From the NCBI GenBank assembly GCA_963921195.1, contig OY992540.1, forward strand, positions 9,227,266 to 9,291,265: a stretch of DNA of 64,000 nt. Direction: 5' to 3'. Below the pieces are notes generated by a model that saw only the letters and a program-made list of their open reading frames with translations, was not told the origin of the DNA and ran no database searches. Shown here piece after piece: positions 1-10,269 of the stretch. Position 1 is the first letter of the stretch, and the number at the start of each line of letters is the position of its first letter. The stretch is from Pegoplata infirma (taxonomy: Eukaryota; Arthropoda; Insecta; Diptera; Anthomyiidae). A program made the position numbers and the translations under genes.

Positions 1-497
1 TCAAAAATTTTTCAGACGAATGTTGTTTTTTAGGCGCAAATAATCCAGAAAATGCAGGGGATGGTGAGAAAGCGTTTGTTTGGGTGCCCTAATGATTACT
101 TATAATTCTTTTTTTTTTAACTTTTCATTTAAAAAACCCTGACCATGATAATATCACAAATTCTAAAAGCAAAAAAAACACGGTACTAAAATCATGGTCT
201 CGTTTAACAATTAAACGAAAAATTTTTAAATAAATTAAAATTGATGTTTTAAACAAGGGGTGGATGTTTTGACTTGGCCTCTGTTTTTTTTGTACATTGT
301 AGAACAATAGCAGCAGTGCTTGCATGATAAATGAATTGAATTTATTTTCCTTTTTTTAGAAAAATATCGCAAAAAAAAATAAATTATGCATTGTATTATC
401 TGCAAAAAATGCCACCAAAAAAAAAGTGATTATTCGAAATTTGCAAAAATAAAACAGGTGGTAGGTTAGATAATGCAGTATGTTGGAAACTTTCGTT
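1..497. other. AT-rich DNA, no gene seen
   Basis: I find no conserved coding region, RNA gene or terminal-repeat element here. The stretch has A/T homopolymer runs and only short chance ORFs. The first 100 bases are less AT-rich than the rest, but I do not recognise them. Confidence 0.5.
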
Positions 498-499
498 AT

Positions 500-600
500 A
501 CAGTGCAACACGGTTATAACGAACACGATTTTAGCGAACTATGTTTTTAGCGAATAAAACTTTCAGTAGAGATGGTAAGATGATTTAGACTTAAAAAAAT
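500..600. repeat. Decayed end of a pogo/Tigger-like element
   Basis: From about 500 the sequence reads CAGTGCAACACGGTTATAAC then GAACACGATTTTAGCGAAC. This resembles the complete element at 58987-59449, whose end reads CAGTCGAACTCGGTTATAAC. It is preceded by TA, as expected for a Tc1/mariner-superfamily insertion. No matching opposite end is visible before the LINE at 928, so this is a terminal fragment. The boundary at 600 is arbitrary. The 600-927 stretch holds nothing else I recognise. Confidence 0.4.
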
Positions 601-927
601 ATTATAGTCATAAATTAAAAACAATCAGCCTTACCACAAGAAAATAAAATAAATTTAAAATGAGCTTTTAATTTTATTTCCATACAAATTGTTTTTGTTT
701 CTAAAATCGACTTTCAAAAAATGTATTGAAAATTTGAAATTTAAAATAAAACTTTTGTTAAAATAGACTTTTTGTTTTCTTGTGGTACGGGCCAATGTTA
801 GGCAATTTAATGAAATAGGAATTTGGAAAAAAATTGATATTAACAGATAAACTTGGAAATATCACGAACTTAAATGCACGTTTTCTTAGAATTCGTAATA
901 TTCCTGCTCTACTGTTTTTAATTATGT

Positions 928-2859
928 ATGTATATTGACGAAAAACGCGCAGCCTACATTGCATCGTTGCAAAAAACTGGTAATGACCAACTAGATTCTG
1001 CGGCAAGAAACCTTTATAGAGAAAAGAGGAGGGAGGAAAAGCGCCTGTTTAAGCGAAAAAAACGCGAACTGGAAAGACGTGAGTGCGAACAAATCGAAAT
1101 GAGCCGCAATAGAAACGATGCACGAAAATTCTATAAAAGAATCAAACAGATGTCTGGAGGATTAAACACTGTGGCCGCGTGCTGCAAGGATGATGGCGGA
1201 AATTTAGTAACAGATAAGGAAGAGTCACTAAAACTATGGCGAGATCATTTCTCCCGGCTGCTTAATGACAACAATGGTGCAGACTGCTGTAATGACTCGA
1301 GACCACCATGTATTGATGATAATATCGTAATACCACCACCTGACCTGCAGGATTTTAGAACAATTATGTCAAGCCTTAAGGATAACAAGGCTGTGGGCGC
1401 CGACAGCTTGCCAGCTGAACTGTTTAAGAACGGCGGCGATGTTTTATTGGAGCGCATGCACCACTTCATATGCAGGATCTGGACTGAAGAATGCATGCCA
1501 GATGAGTGGAATACTAGTGTACTCTGCCCGATTTTAAAAAAAGGGGATCCCACGAACTGCTCCAACTACCGTGGAATTAGTCTAATACCCATCGCATACA
1601 AAATTCTGTCTTGCATACTATGTGAGAGACTAAAGCCCATAGTTGAAGGAAAAATTGGTGCATACCAGTGTGGCTTTAGACCTGGAAAATCTACCATGGA
1701 CCAAATATTTACACTTCGACAAATTTTAGAGAAGACCCGTGAGAAAGGCATCGGCACTCACCATCTTTTTGTCGATTTCAAATCCGCTTTTGACAGCCCA
1801 ACACGACACTCACTTTTTACTGCAATGTCTTATTTCAATATACCATCGAAACTAATAAGACTTTGTGAAATGACGCTAAGGAACACTAGATCTTCGGTAA
1901 AGGTTGGGAGAGATCTATCTGAGCCGTTTAATACTGAGCGTGGCTTTAGACAGGGTGACCCACTCTCCTGCGTTTTATTTAACATACTTTTGGATAAAGT
2001 TATGCGTAATGCATTCGATGATAGGGTGCCAAGGGGCACAATTTATAGTAAAAGTATCATGCTGCTGGCATATGCCGATGATATTGATATTATAGGACGC
2101 ACTCTAGAAGACGTTACTGCAGCTTTTATGAAAATTGAAGAAGAAGCGAAAAAAATGGGTCTGATGGTAAATGAAGGCAAAACCAAATTGATGCAGTCAG
2201 TGTTTAAGGAATCGCAGCGTACTGGGCGATCCGTAGCTGTCCAAAATTACAATTTTGAAGTAGTGGACGAATTCGTATACCTCGGATCTCTCATAAATAA
2301 TAAAAATGATGTCAGTCTGGAGATCAAGCGAAGAATCACCTTGGCAAATAGATGCTATTTTGGCCTTGGCAAGCAGATGCGCTCACGAAGCCTCTCAAGG
2401 CAGACGAAAATTACTCTATACAACACGCTCATCCTGCCTGTGTTGTTGTACGGCGCGGAAACATGGGTGTTATCTGCTGCAGATGCAGCCATGCTTGGAG
2501 TCTTTGAGAGGAAGATTCTACGAAGAATTTTTGGACCCGCTCGTAATGGTGATGACTTTCGTCGAAGAACAAACGACGAGCTATATAGACTATACGCAGA
2601 TACCAACATAGTTAAGCGTATTAAAATACAAAGACTAAAATGGGGTGGTCACGTCCAGCGAATGGATGACACTGCACCGGCAAGAAAAGCCCTTTTGGAA
2701 AACCCCCACGGCATTCTTGGAAGAGGTCGCCCCAAGCTCCAGTGGGGTAAACAAGTTGACGAAGACATGTTGAGACTTCGTGTGCGAAACTGGGGAACTC
2801 GTGCTAAGAATAGAGATGACTGGAAACTTCTTTTGAAACAGAATAGCAAAATAAAGTAA
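928..2859 (+). CDS. Non-LTR retrotransposon reverse transcriptase (5'-truncated LINE, RTE-like)
   Basis: The ORF encodes 643 residues of a LINE polymerase, the enzyme that copies element RNA into DNA at a nicked target. Visible in order: a basic, charged N-terminal linker (about 1-75); the palm, with FVDFKSAFDS at about 281-290 containing the first catalytic Asp; FRPGKST near 250; GFRQGDPLS at about 339-347; the catalytic YADD box at 382-385; a thumb region ending in LPVLLYGAETW near 503-513; and a C-terminal GRGRPKLQW-type tail. The apurinic-type endonuclease that should precede the polymerase is absent, and the in-frame stop at 919-921 leaves no room for it. The copy is therefore 5'-truncated and the ATG at 928 is probably fortuitous; conserved sequence begins within about ten codons. 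There is no internal stop or frameshift, and the ORF is much richer in G/C than its surroundings, which suggests a young insertion. There is no RNase H domain, and a short tandem tail follows, so RTE-like is my best clade guess. Confidence 0.9.
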   Translation: MYIDEKRAAYIASLQKTGNDQLDSAARNLYREKRREEKRLFKRKKRELERRECEQIEMSRNRNDARKFYKRIKQMSGGLNTVAACCKDDGGNLVTDKEESLKLWRDHFSRLLNDNNGADCCNDSRPPCIDDNIVIPPPDLQDFRTIMSSLKDNKAVGADSLPAELFKNGGDVLLERMHHFICRIWTEECMPDEWNTSVLCPILKKGDPTNCSNYRGISLIPIAYKILSCILCERLKPIVEGKIGAYQCGFRPGKSTMDQIFTLRQILEKTREKGIGTHHLFVDFKSAFDSPTRHSLFTAMSYFNIPSKLIRLCEMTLRNTRSSVKVGRDLSEPFNTERGFRQGDPLSCVLFNILLDKVMRNAFDDRVPRGTIYSKSIMLLAYADDIDIIGRTLEDVTAAFMKIEEEAKKMGLMVNEGKTKLMQSVFKESQRTGRSVAVQNYNFEVVDEFVYLGSLINNKNDVSLEIKRRITLANRCYFGLGKQMRSRSLSRQTKITLYNTLILPVLLYGAETWVLSAADAAMLGVFERKILRRIFGPARNGDDFRRRTNDELYRLYADTNIVKRIKIQRLKWGGHVQRMDDTAPARKALLENPHGILGRGRPKLQWGKQVDEDMLRLRVRNWGTRAKNRDDWKLLLKQNSKIK

Positions 2860-2870
2860 AGTAAAGTAAG
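2846..2870 (+). repeat. LINE 3' tail, (AAAGT)n
   Basis: Directly at the stop codon the LINE ends in three tandem AAAGT units instead of poly(A). Short tandem 3' tails are typical of RTE and some other non-LTR clades and mark the 3' end of this copy. The next element starts only a few bases downstream. Confidence 0.7.
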
Positions 2871-2877
2871 TATATTA

Positions 2878-3902
2878 GGGTGGCACGAATAATGACTTTT
2901 TTCCAATTTCGTAAATCACCGGCAAATAATGGTTTGTTTAAATCTAAAAACTCTATGTTTAAATTTTTAGTCATATCGGACAAAATTAAAGCGTGCCTTT
3001 GGGGGTTAAAGTTTTGTCCTAGAAAAATGTTTTCCTCATACAAACCAATTTTTTTTTTCGATTTTTTAATTTTTTTTAATTACTATTTAACTTGATATGC
3101 TTATTAACGATTAAAAATGTAATGTTGGTGGGATAAATCCTTCCGCTCTCAAAACTTTAACCCTCAAAGGCACTGGTTAATTTTGTCCGGTTTGGCTAAA
3201 AATCACAGTACATGAGTAGTAGGATCACAGAGGTGCATTTGATGTGTGTAAGTATTAGTGACAACACACGGTGTGACTTTTGACGTTTCATACAAAACGT
3301 AAACAAACAACATAAATACATACACAAAAGCTCACACGTTCAGGCACACTAACACTAGGCAGTGATGATAATTCTGTACTAAAATCCATACCACCATATT
3401 GGAAAGTACGCAATTAGCATCAGTGTTTGCATACTAGTCTGTACTGTGCATAGAAAAGAGAGAAGGTACGCAGTGTTGTATTTGATGTATTTTCCAATAT
3501 GGTGGCAAATTGCTTGTTCTTCCTCATCTCACACGTATTTAATATCAAATTAGATTCTTTGTTTATAAAAAATGGAATTTGTCTTTCATTTAATTAAATT
3601 TATTATTTATTTTGCTGTATTCAACGTTTTTTTTTTAAGATAATACGCACTGCACTATTGATAGTTTAAAAACTTTTTTTTTCTTTTGTTGTTTGCTTTG
3701 TTGTTGTTCTCCTTTATCTTGCATTGTTTTTATTAAACGTCAAAAGTTACATAATGTGCTGTCACTAATACTTATTCAAGCGAAATACTATTTTTTCTAT
3801 GGTACAGTGCTAAAAATTCAAACATAGAGTTTAAGACCAAAACGAACCATAAATTGCCCGGCGATTAACGAAATTCAAAAAAAGTCATTATTCGTGCCAC
3901 CC
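2878..3902. mobile_element. 1.0-kb foldback MITE, TA-flanked
   Basis: The ends are inverted copies beginning GGGTGGCACGAATAATGACT and are flanked by TA on both sides (2876-2877 and 3903-3904), as in Tc1/mariner-type insertions. The inversion reaches far inward: about 3250-3290 (TAAGTATTAGTGACA, GACTTTTGACGTTT) recurs inverted at about 3735-3775, and a CCATATTGGAAA segment near 3395 pairs with about 3490. The whole element is thus an imperfect palindrome without coding capacity. It abuts the LINE tail. Confidence 0.8.
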
Positions 3903-3904
3903 TA

Positions 3905-4430
3905 ATGTATGTGTGTGTATGTTTTCAATTTTAATCATTGATTAATTATAGAGGGCGCTGTACTGATTTCATTTATATTGTAGTTTATTTGTTTTTGATG
4001 TTTCGATCACAACAATATGATTTGTTTTTTATTTGAGTTTTTTTCTTTAGTTTTATTTTTATTTTAATTAAATCGTAATCTATGGATGAAACAAAGCAAC
4101 AACAACGACATCCACTACTATATGTAAATACAAAAAGTTTATTTTTCAATACTCTGTGTAGTTGAGTTCATTGTTCTTTTGAATTTTAATCAAATGTTGT
4201 TAATACATACTACCACTAACACATTTGTAAAACACTTTGTTTTAAAAGTATACGGAAATTATTGTGGCAACGGCAAATAAGTTTTGCATACGTAAAATAA
4301 GTTAAATTTAAGCAATAAAACAAATACCACTTGCCAATACCAAAGGTGTTCAAATTACGATGATTCCGGATCAGGTTTCCAAATTTGTCTACCATGTAAA
4401 ATTTTTGAGAAAACGTATTTTTAACGTTCT
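3905..4430. other. AT-rich DNA, no gene seen
   Basis: I see no conserved ORF, TIR or RNA. The sequence has short CAA runs and AT-rich stretches typical of fly intergenic or intronic DNA. Confidence 0.5.
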
Positions 4431-4434
4431 ATTT

Positions 4435-5288
4435 TTCAAAAGGTCTTAGAATCTAAAACTTTTACTAAAGGAGAAAGGCACAGAATCTTAGACTTATCCG
4501 TAGGAAAATACCTTTTTTTTAAAAGAAAAGGTCTTAGAATCTAATTCTTTTTTATAGGAAAAAGGTATCAGAATCCGAGACTTTCTTTAGAAAAAATATC
4601 TCATAATATGAGGTTTTTTTTATAGGAAAAGGGTCTCAGAACCTGAGACTTTTTCTAGTGGAAAAAATCTCAGATTCTCAGACTTTTTTAATAGGAAAAA
4701 GGTATTTTTTATGGGAAAAAGTTATCAGAATCTGAGACTTGTTTTTAAGAAAAAGTTCTGAATCTGAGACTATTTTTATGGGGAAAAAGTATCAAAATCT
4801 AAGACTTCTTCTATGGGAAAAATATCTCAGAACTGTGACTTTTTCTGTCACAAGGTTAGGTTAGGGGTGGTGGAGCCTAAAGTTCAGACTCCTCGCATAG
4901 ACCGGCTGGTCCATTGCGATACCACAATTTCCTTCAGCGACGAGGATAAAACGCGTTAGTCCATGTTGCAAACAGTTTTAGTTGCGTAAGGTCCGTAGCG
5001 GCGATATCATCCAGATTCTCGATTTCTGCTTTACCTAGTATTCGCTCGCGGTGTCTGGCCAATGCGGGGCATTTGCACAGAATATGTTCAACTGTTTCAT
5101 CTGTATTAGGTTCATCACATTTTCTACAATTGGCATCCGAGATAAGTCCCATAGTTTTCACAAAAAAGGATCAAAATCTGAAATTTCTCTATAGAAAAAT
5201 TTGTCAGAACATGAGACTTTTTCTATATGAAAAATGTCTCAGAACCTGAAACGTTTTACGAAGTAAAATGAGTTTGCGACTTTTTTTG
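4435..5288. repeat. Palindrome-tiled degenerate repeat (TCAGAATCTGAGA / TTTCTATAGAAA), part 1
   Basis: About 20 degenerate units of roughly 40 bp alternate a TCTCAGAATCTGAGA-like palindrome with a TTTTTCTATAGAAAAA-like palindrome. The same unit fills the hAT element at 49298-52219 and recurs at 5808-6204, 7606-7650, 46862-47460 and 62199-62740. I therefore read this as the interior of an older copy of that hAT family. A LINE fragment interrupts it at 4854-5157. Confidence 0.7.
4854..5157 (-). pseudogene. LINE C-terminal fragment with zinc knuckle, 5'-truncated
   Basis: On the minus strand about 75 codons encode a CRKCDE...ETVEHILCKCPALARHR segment. This is the Cys-Cys-His-Cys knuckle that ends ORF2 of jockey/I/R1-like LINEs, downstream of polymerase and RNase H. 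All upstream domains are missing. The frame enters without a real ATG, as expected for 5' truncation. Its 3' end is a short CCTAA repeat (about 4854-4866 on the plus strand). TCACAA flanks both sides (4848-4853 and 5158-5163), a plausible 6-bp TSD. The surrounding 40-bp repeat resumes afterwards, so the LINE landed inside it. Confidence 0.75.
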
Positions 5289-5290
5289 TA

Positions 5291-5805
5291 CACACAAAAA
5301 AAACCTTGTGAAATTACTATAAAAAGTCTCGTAATACCATTTTACCAATATTTTAAAGTTTTCCTTGTTTTTTAACAAAAAATTTTCTACCGAAATTTAA
5401 ATTTTTTTTTTGTAATTTTACTAGTTTTTTTGTAATTTTACAAATTTCTAAGGTTTTTTTACAAAAAATATAGTAAATTCACTAGAATTCCTTGTAAGTT
5501 TTATTGCGCTAAAAAATTTGTCAATTTACCATTTTATTGATAAAAATCTTGTAAAATTACAAAAAAGCTCATTATTTTCTCGTTAAATAGGAGGTAGCAA
5601 AAAATCTAGTAAAGTTACGAAACCTACTTGTAAGTTTTATCGCATCAAAAAAATTGTAAATTTACAATTTTATTGGTAAAAAGCTTGTAAAAATACAAAA
5701 TTATTGGTACAAAGCTTGTAAAATTACAAGGAATTCTTGTCAAATAGGAGGTAGCAAAAAAAAAGTTACAAACTTTTCTTGTCATTTTACAAGGTATTTT
5801 TAGTG
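5291..5805. mobile_element. CACTCAAAA-type MITE, TA-flanked (copy 1)
   Basis: The element begins CACACAAAAAAAACC and ends TTTTTAGTG, with TA on both sides (5289-5290 and 5806-5807). Its interior is built from many variants of CTTGTAAAATTACAAG, another self-complementary unit. It shares termini with 6207-7605 and 23892-24120. There is no coding capacity. Confidence 0.65.
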
Positions 5806-5807
5806 TA

Positions 5808-6204
5808 CTGTATTTGTCGGTCATAATCCCAAAAATGACTTAGAAATTGCCACAAAAAAATTTTCAACATTAAAGTCGAACATTTTTCTAGTCTGAGGTA
5901 CTTTCCATAAAAATGTTTTAGAATCTAATAATTTTGGTGAAGGAAAACCGTTTTGTAGAGGATTTTTCTAAGGAAAACGGTTTAAGATTCAGACAATTTT
6001 TTAATGAAAAAAATCCAAACTTAAATGTTTTCTTTAAAAAACATTTCTCTAAATTTGATAAATTTTGTATACGAAGAATATTTCTATATAGAATTATTCG
6101 GTGGGAAAAATGTCTCAGTATCTGAGAATATTTCTAAATGAAAGCGTATTAGGATCTGAGAATTCTTTTCTTAAGCTGGAATATCATAAATTATGAAGCC
6201 TTTC
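5808..6204. repeat. Palindrome-tiled repeat, part 2
   Basis: This continues the 40-bp degenerate unit of 4435-5288 (CTCAGTATCTGAGA, TTTCTATATAGAA and variants). It is separated from part 1 only by the MITE at 5291-5805. Confidence 0.6.
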
Positions 6205-6366
6205 TACACTCCAAAAAAAAAAAACTGCAATGTTAGCAAAAAAAGCTTGTAAACCTACAAGAAAATTTGCTGATTTTGAACCCACAATTTTTTTGCTAAA
6301 GTTAGCAAAAATGTTTTGCCAATAATTAGTTAACAAAATTTTTTATTTTTTTGACTTAGTTCATAC

Positions 6367-6877
6367 TAGTGCCTACGGTCAGTACCTTAGTACCGGGAAT
6401 ACCGGTATTCCCGGTTCTCGGTATTACCGGGAAATGGTACCGGTTTCCCGGTTCTTAATTCATTCCCGGGAATACCGGTATTCCCGGTTCCGGTTCTGAC
6501 GGTATTCCCGGGACTACCGGTATGTATATTTTTTAAAATTTTGTACAATTAAAATATTTTCTTTGCTATTACCAAAAAAAATACAAAACATGTGAAAAAC
6601 ACCATTTCCATTTAATTTTTTTAATTTAAGAAAAAAAAGTTACATGATTTTTAAATAATTTTACAAACACAACTAAATATTACTGAAATACTGATTAAAT
6701 AGTGTAATTTAAATATTTTATGGTATAGTATTTTTTTGGTTTTTTAGAACCGGTACCAGGATCAGAACCGGGAATACCGGTATTCCCGGGAATATATCTA
6801 GAACCGGGAAACCGGTTCCAGAACTGGGAATACCGGTATTCCCGGGAATACCGAGAACCGGGAAATGGGGGGCACTA
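6367..6877. mobile_element. 511-bp hAT-type foldback tiled with ACCGGGAATACCGGTATTCC
   Basis: The ends are TAGTGCC and GGCACTA. A perfect 8-bp duplication GTTCATAC lies at 6359-6366 and 6878-6885, the hallmark of hAT transposition. Both arms (about 6390-6520 and 6745-6870) consist of repeated CCGGGAATACCGGTATTCCCGG-like palindromes, while the centre is AT-rich and unremarkable. There is no transposase ORF, so it is non-autonomous. The arms are markedly G/C-rich against the surrounding DNA. Confidence 0.9.
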
Positions 6878-6888
6878 GTTCATACACA

Positions 6889-7390
6889 TCTGAGGACCCC
6901 ATTGGGTTCGGACGCCATAGGTCCAGACCCTGATGGGCCTAGACCTAGTTGGGTTTCTTAAAAATCGTCATAGTTTTTGATCAAAAATTTGTGTCCGTTT
7001 CGCTCTACCTTGCTTAGTTTTTGAGATACGTGATTATAGGGAACCACTGGGGTCTTGAGAATTAAAAAACTCAATAACTTCAAAAATATTACTCGGAGAG
7101 CTTTTGAATATTTTGCGGTCTTGCTCTACGTGTTGAGAGCTACAAAAATGGTTTTGGACTTTTTGTGGTGTCGGCAATATTTACCGAGATATGAGCATTT
7201 TAAAATTTTCGGGAATGCTAACTTTTTTGGATCCAAAGTTAGGGTCCACACATGTGAAGAGGGCCGGCGATACTATGGAGAGCCCGAGAACCAAAAATGG
7301 CCTCCATTTTGCTCTATCTGGCTTAGTTTCCGAGATAGCGCCATTTTAAGTTTTCTGAAAATAAAAAAAATTTACCATTTATTTTGCTAA
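6889..7390. repeat. Dispersed sequence related to 56012-56205
   Basis: This segment contains GCTCTACCTTGCTTAGTTTT, GGCGATACTATGGA and TTGCTCTATCTGGC motifs. Variants recur near 56155-56220, including GGCGATACTATGGAC. A chance 111-codon ORF lies inside but matches no protein family I know. I treat it as part of an unclassified repeat. Confidence 0.4.
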
Positions 7391-7708
7391 TATTAGCAAA
7401 AAGGCTTGTAAAAATTTGGTCAACTCAATTTTAAATCTAGCAAAAAAAATTAGTTCAAATTTTGTTTAAAATTGGTAATGCGCTAAATGAAGTTTACAAG
7501 ATATTTTTGCTAACATGCTAACCTCAACTAAAAATTTGTTAAAAGTTAGCTAACCAGCATTAGCAAAAAAAAATTAGTAAATCTACCAATGTATTATTTT
7601 GAGTGTATGGGCAAAATGCCTCAGATGCTGTGAGTTTAATTTCTTTATAGAAAATCAGAGAGGGTTTTAAACTATGGGCTAACATTTCTTAATTCTTAAA
7701 CTCAAATT

Positions 7709-8389
7709 AAAACAAGTGAGAGTGTTAAATTCGGCTGTGCCGAATTTTTTATACCCTCCAAAATGTAAAAAAAACATAAATTTTTTTTCTGGGGCGTCTG
7801 TTTTTTGGGGGGCTGGGGTTGGTTTGGGGGTTTGGTGGGAGACATTGGGGGACACCTTCCCCTTGCGATAGATGGTATCAAATGGATTTATTATGATTCT
7901 TCCAATTATTTAATCCAAGTAATCATTATTAAAATACATTTTTTTATATCCACGCTCACAATAGGGGCGGGCCAAATTTTTTATTTTTTATTGTTTTTTA
8001 TCCGCTGGATTCACATGCAGGGTTTCGAGCTTCCTCTGACATAAAAATGTTGCATTTGCTTTAAAAAAGTACAAAAATCCTTGCAAAAAATACCGTTTTT
8101 TAGAGGTTGGTTAAGTTCTCCAAGGGCGAAATTTTTTTCCCTTGGTCCGATTTTGCCCACTTCCGAAATTAACCTGCCTACAACATAAGACATATTCGTT
8201 TCAAACTTCGAAAGTCTAGCTCTTTTATTTTGGACTGTATCGTGTCCTCTACAGACGGACAGACGGACGGATAGACGGATATTATGAATAATAAATATAC
8301 TTATGGAGTCCTAGACCAATATTTCGTTGCGTTACACACGGAATGACAAAGTGAGTATACCCCCATACTGTGGTTGGAGGGTATAAAAA
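7709..8389 (+). repeat. GGAGGGTATA dispersed repeat, type B (copy B1)
   Basis: The copy starts AAACAAGTGAGAGTG followed by a perfect hairpin ATTCGGC-TGT-GCCGAAT (7729-7745), then TATACCCTCC. It ends CCCATACTGTGGTTGGAGGG then TATAAAAA. A GACGGACA microsatellite (about 8252-8278) precedes a conserved stretch that includes CCTAGACCAATATTTCG. Other copies lie at 28243, 28867, 23130, 35130 and 60560. It has no ORF of a known family. Similar repeats are common in higher flies; its superfamily is unclear to me. Confidence 0.75.
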
Positions 8390-9194
8390 TACTTAAATGG
8401 CTTTACCTTAAAATTTGTGTTTATGTAAGTGTTTGGAAACTTTTTAATCATAGTGCATTTTCTTTTGTTTATATGCTAAATACATTGTAAATGTATTCAA
8501 TCTACCACATGTGTTTATAGTCGTATTATTTTTTTTTTATTTTTTTTTTAAGTGTATAATTTTTTCAATCAATTACTTGTACTTGTTTTATAGTTGTTGT
8601 TTTACTTTTAAATTAGATTCGTTCAACATTTTGTTAACAACTGATAACAAACTTTTACATGCAAATTGGCCAAATCACAAAAAAAAGTGACATTTAAACT
8701 GGAATGAAAATCGTACACAGGAAAAAAATCTGCTATGATTTTTGGTGAAAGTTTCAAATGAATCAATTAGAAAAATAATCGACCCTGTTTACAATTTGCT
8801 GAGCCCTCATAAATTATGACTCTTTAAATACTCCAAAATATGAATAATTTTGGAACGATTCAAATTTGACTCTTATTTATGAACATTAGAAAAATTAAAA
8901 AAAAATGGTTTTGAACACTTATAAAAGAATCTAAAAAGACTCAGAAAAGAATTAGAATACATACGCTCAGATAGATGGACCATTTTAAAAGGAAAAAACA
9001 TTCATATTGAATTGTTTTCTGAGCGTCTAAAGACTCTTTTATGAGTCTTTTTGGAGTTCAAATACGCTGGGGATATTAAAAAATATAAAAGTTTTTAGTA
9101 ATTGATTGAATTTGGATTTAGTTCGGTTTGAGTCTATATTTATTTTTTTCTGAGAAGTATCTATTTAATGTTGTTCAATAAGAAAATTTAAAAA
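8390..9194. other. AT-rich DNA with a decayed repeat, no gene
   Basis: Mostly unremarkable AT-rich sequence. At about 9000-9065 the motif TTTTCTGAGCGTCTAAAGAC then TCTTTTATGAGTCTTTTTG recurs at about 27645-27690, so this is a dispersed but unclassified repeat. Its AAAAAGACTC complement lies at about 8935. Confidence 0.4.
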
Positions 9195-10257
9195 AAACAA
9201 GTAGAAAAGTTAAATTCGACTTGGCCGAATCTAGGAATACCCCCCACAGTGCCCATTTTAAGTGATAGTATATTTTCAAACGTGAAAAAATAACAGTTAT
9301 GATTAGAAATATTTTATTTTGTGTAAAAATTTTTTTTTTTAATTTAAAAAAAAACTTATTTTTTTTTTTTGAGTTTAAAATTTTTTTTTAATGTAAATTT
9401 TTTTTCGAATTTTACAAAAAAATTAGTAAATTTTTTTTTGAGTGTAAATTTTTTTTTTTTTTTAGTAATTTTTGAAAAAAAAAAATTATTTTTTTTTGAG
9501 TGTAAATTTTTTTTTGACTGTAAATTTTTTTTTGAATTTTACATTAAAAAAAAAAATTTACTAATTTTTTTTTTGAGTGTAAAATTTTTTTTGAGTGTAA
9601 CATTTTTTTCGAGTGTATTTTTTTTTGTTTTGGTATAAAAATATTTTTGAGTGACAAAAATACGTTTTAAAATACTTTTGTGACTTACCAATGGTTGTAA
9701 AACAGGTTTAACGGGTTTTCACCACTTGCATTTAAGGTGAAGCTAATCTGATATTCACGGTTTTGCTAATAACTTTTGAACCACTGGACCGATTTAGGTG
9801 AAATTCAATACGAACTAGGCTGGAGGAACGAAAAATATATATGCCAAGCTTCAGCATTCTCAGAATTGATTTTCCAAAGTTATAGTGCTTTTTATCTCAT
9901 AAATTCACGAAAAACCCTTGCCGAAATTCAGTCTTTTGCTCATAACTTTTGAACCACTGGACCGATTTCGCTGGATTGCAATACCAACCTGACCAGGTAA
10001 ATGCCCAACATATATGCCAAGCTTCAGGAGCCTCCGTAAAGTCTTTCAAAAGTTAGCGTGTTTTCAACAGACAGACAGACAGACAGACGGACAGACGGAC
10101 GGACGGACGGACGGACGGACATCGCTAGATCGTCTTAAAATCGATCGAGGATCATGAATATATATACTTTATGGGGTCCTAGACCAATATTTCGAGGTGT
10201 TACAAACGGAATGACAAACTTATATATACCCTCTATCACTAGAGTGGAGGGTATAAA
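9195..10257 (+). repeat. GGAGGGTATA dispersed repeat, type A (copy A1)
   Basis: The copy begins AACAAGTAGAAAAG, then the hairpin-like TTCGACTTGGCCGAA, and ends in a CCCTCTATCACTAGAGTGGA hairpin followed by GGGTATAAAA. The interior has a T-rich TTTTTGAGTGTAAA minisatellite (about 9350-9640), two copies of an ACTTTTGAACCACTGGACCG segment (about 9774 and 9945), and a GACA/GACG microsatellite (10070-10120). Short ORFs across the T-rich array are low-complexity artefacts. Confidence 0.8.
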
Positions 10258-10269
10258 AAAAATACAGCA

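Larger units (their letters stand above)
6207..7605. mobile_element. CACTCAAAA-type MITE, TA-flanked (copy 2), carrying nested insertions
   Basis: The termini read CACTCCAAAAAA and TATTTTGAGTG, flanked by TA (6205-6206 and 7606-7607). Joining the flanks gives GCCTTTCTATGGGCAAAATG, which matches the surrounding palindromic repeat unit, so excision restores the host. The interior is tiled with GTTAGCAAAA/TTTTGCTAAC-like units and carries the hAT foldback 6367-6877 and a GC-richer segment 6889-7390. Confidence 0.8.

Noticed and set aside
4854..4866. Interstitial telomere repeat
   Set aside because: Only two TTAGG units, at the 3' end of a LINE fragment, and Diptera lack TTAGG telomeres.
7709..8389. 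Helitron assignment for the GGAGGGTATA repeats
   Set aside because: The ends do not show 5' TC and 3' CTRR, and the insertion points are not between A and T. The terminal hairpin alone is not sufficient.
10071..10120. CRISPR-like or regulatory array from GACA/GACG repeats
   Set aside because: It is a plain tetranucleotide microsatellite that recurs at the same place in each dispersed repeat copy.
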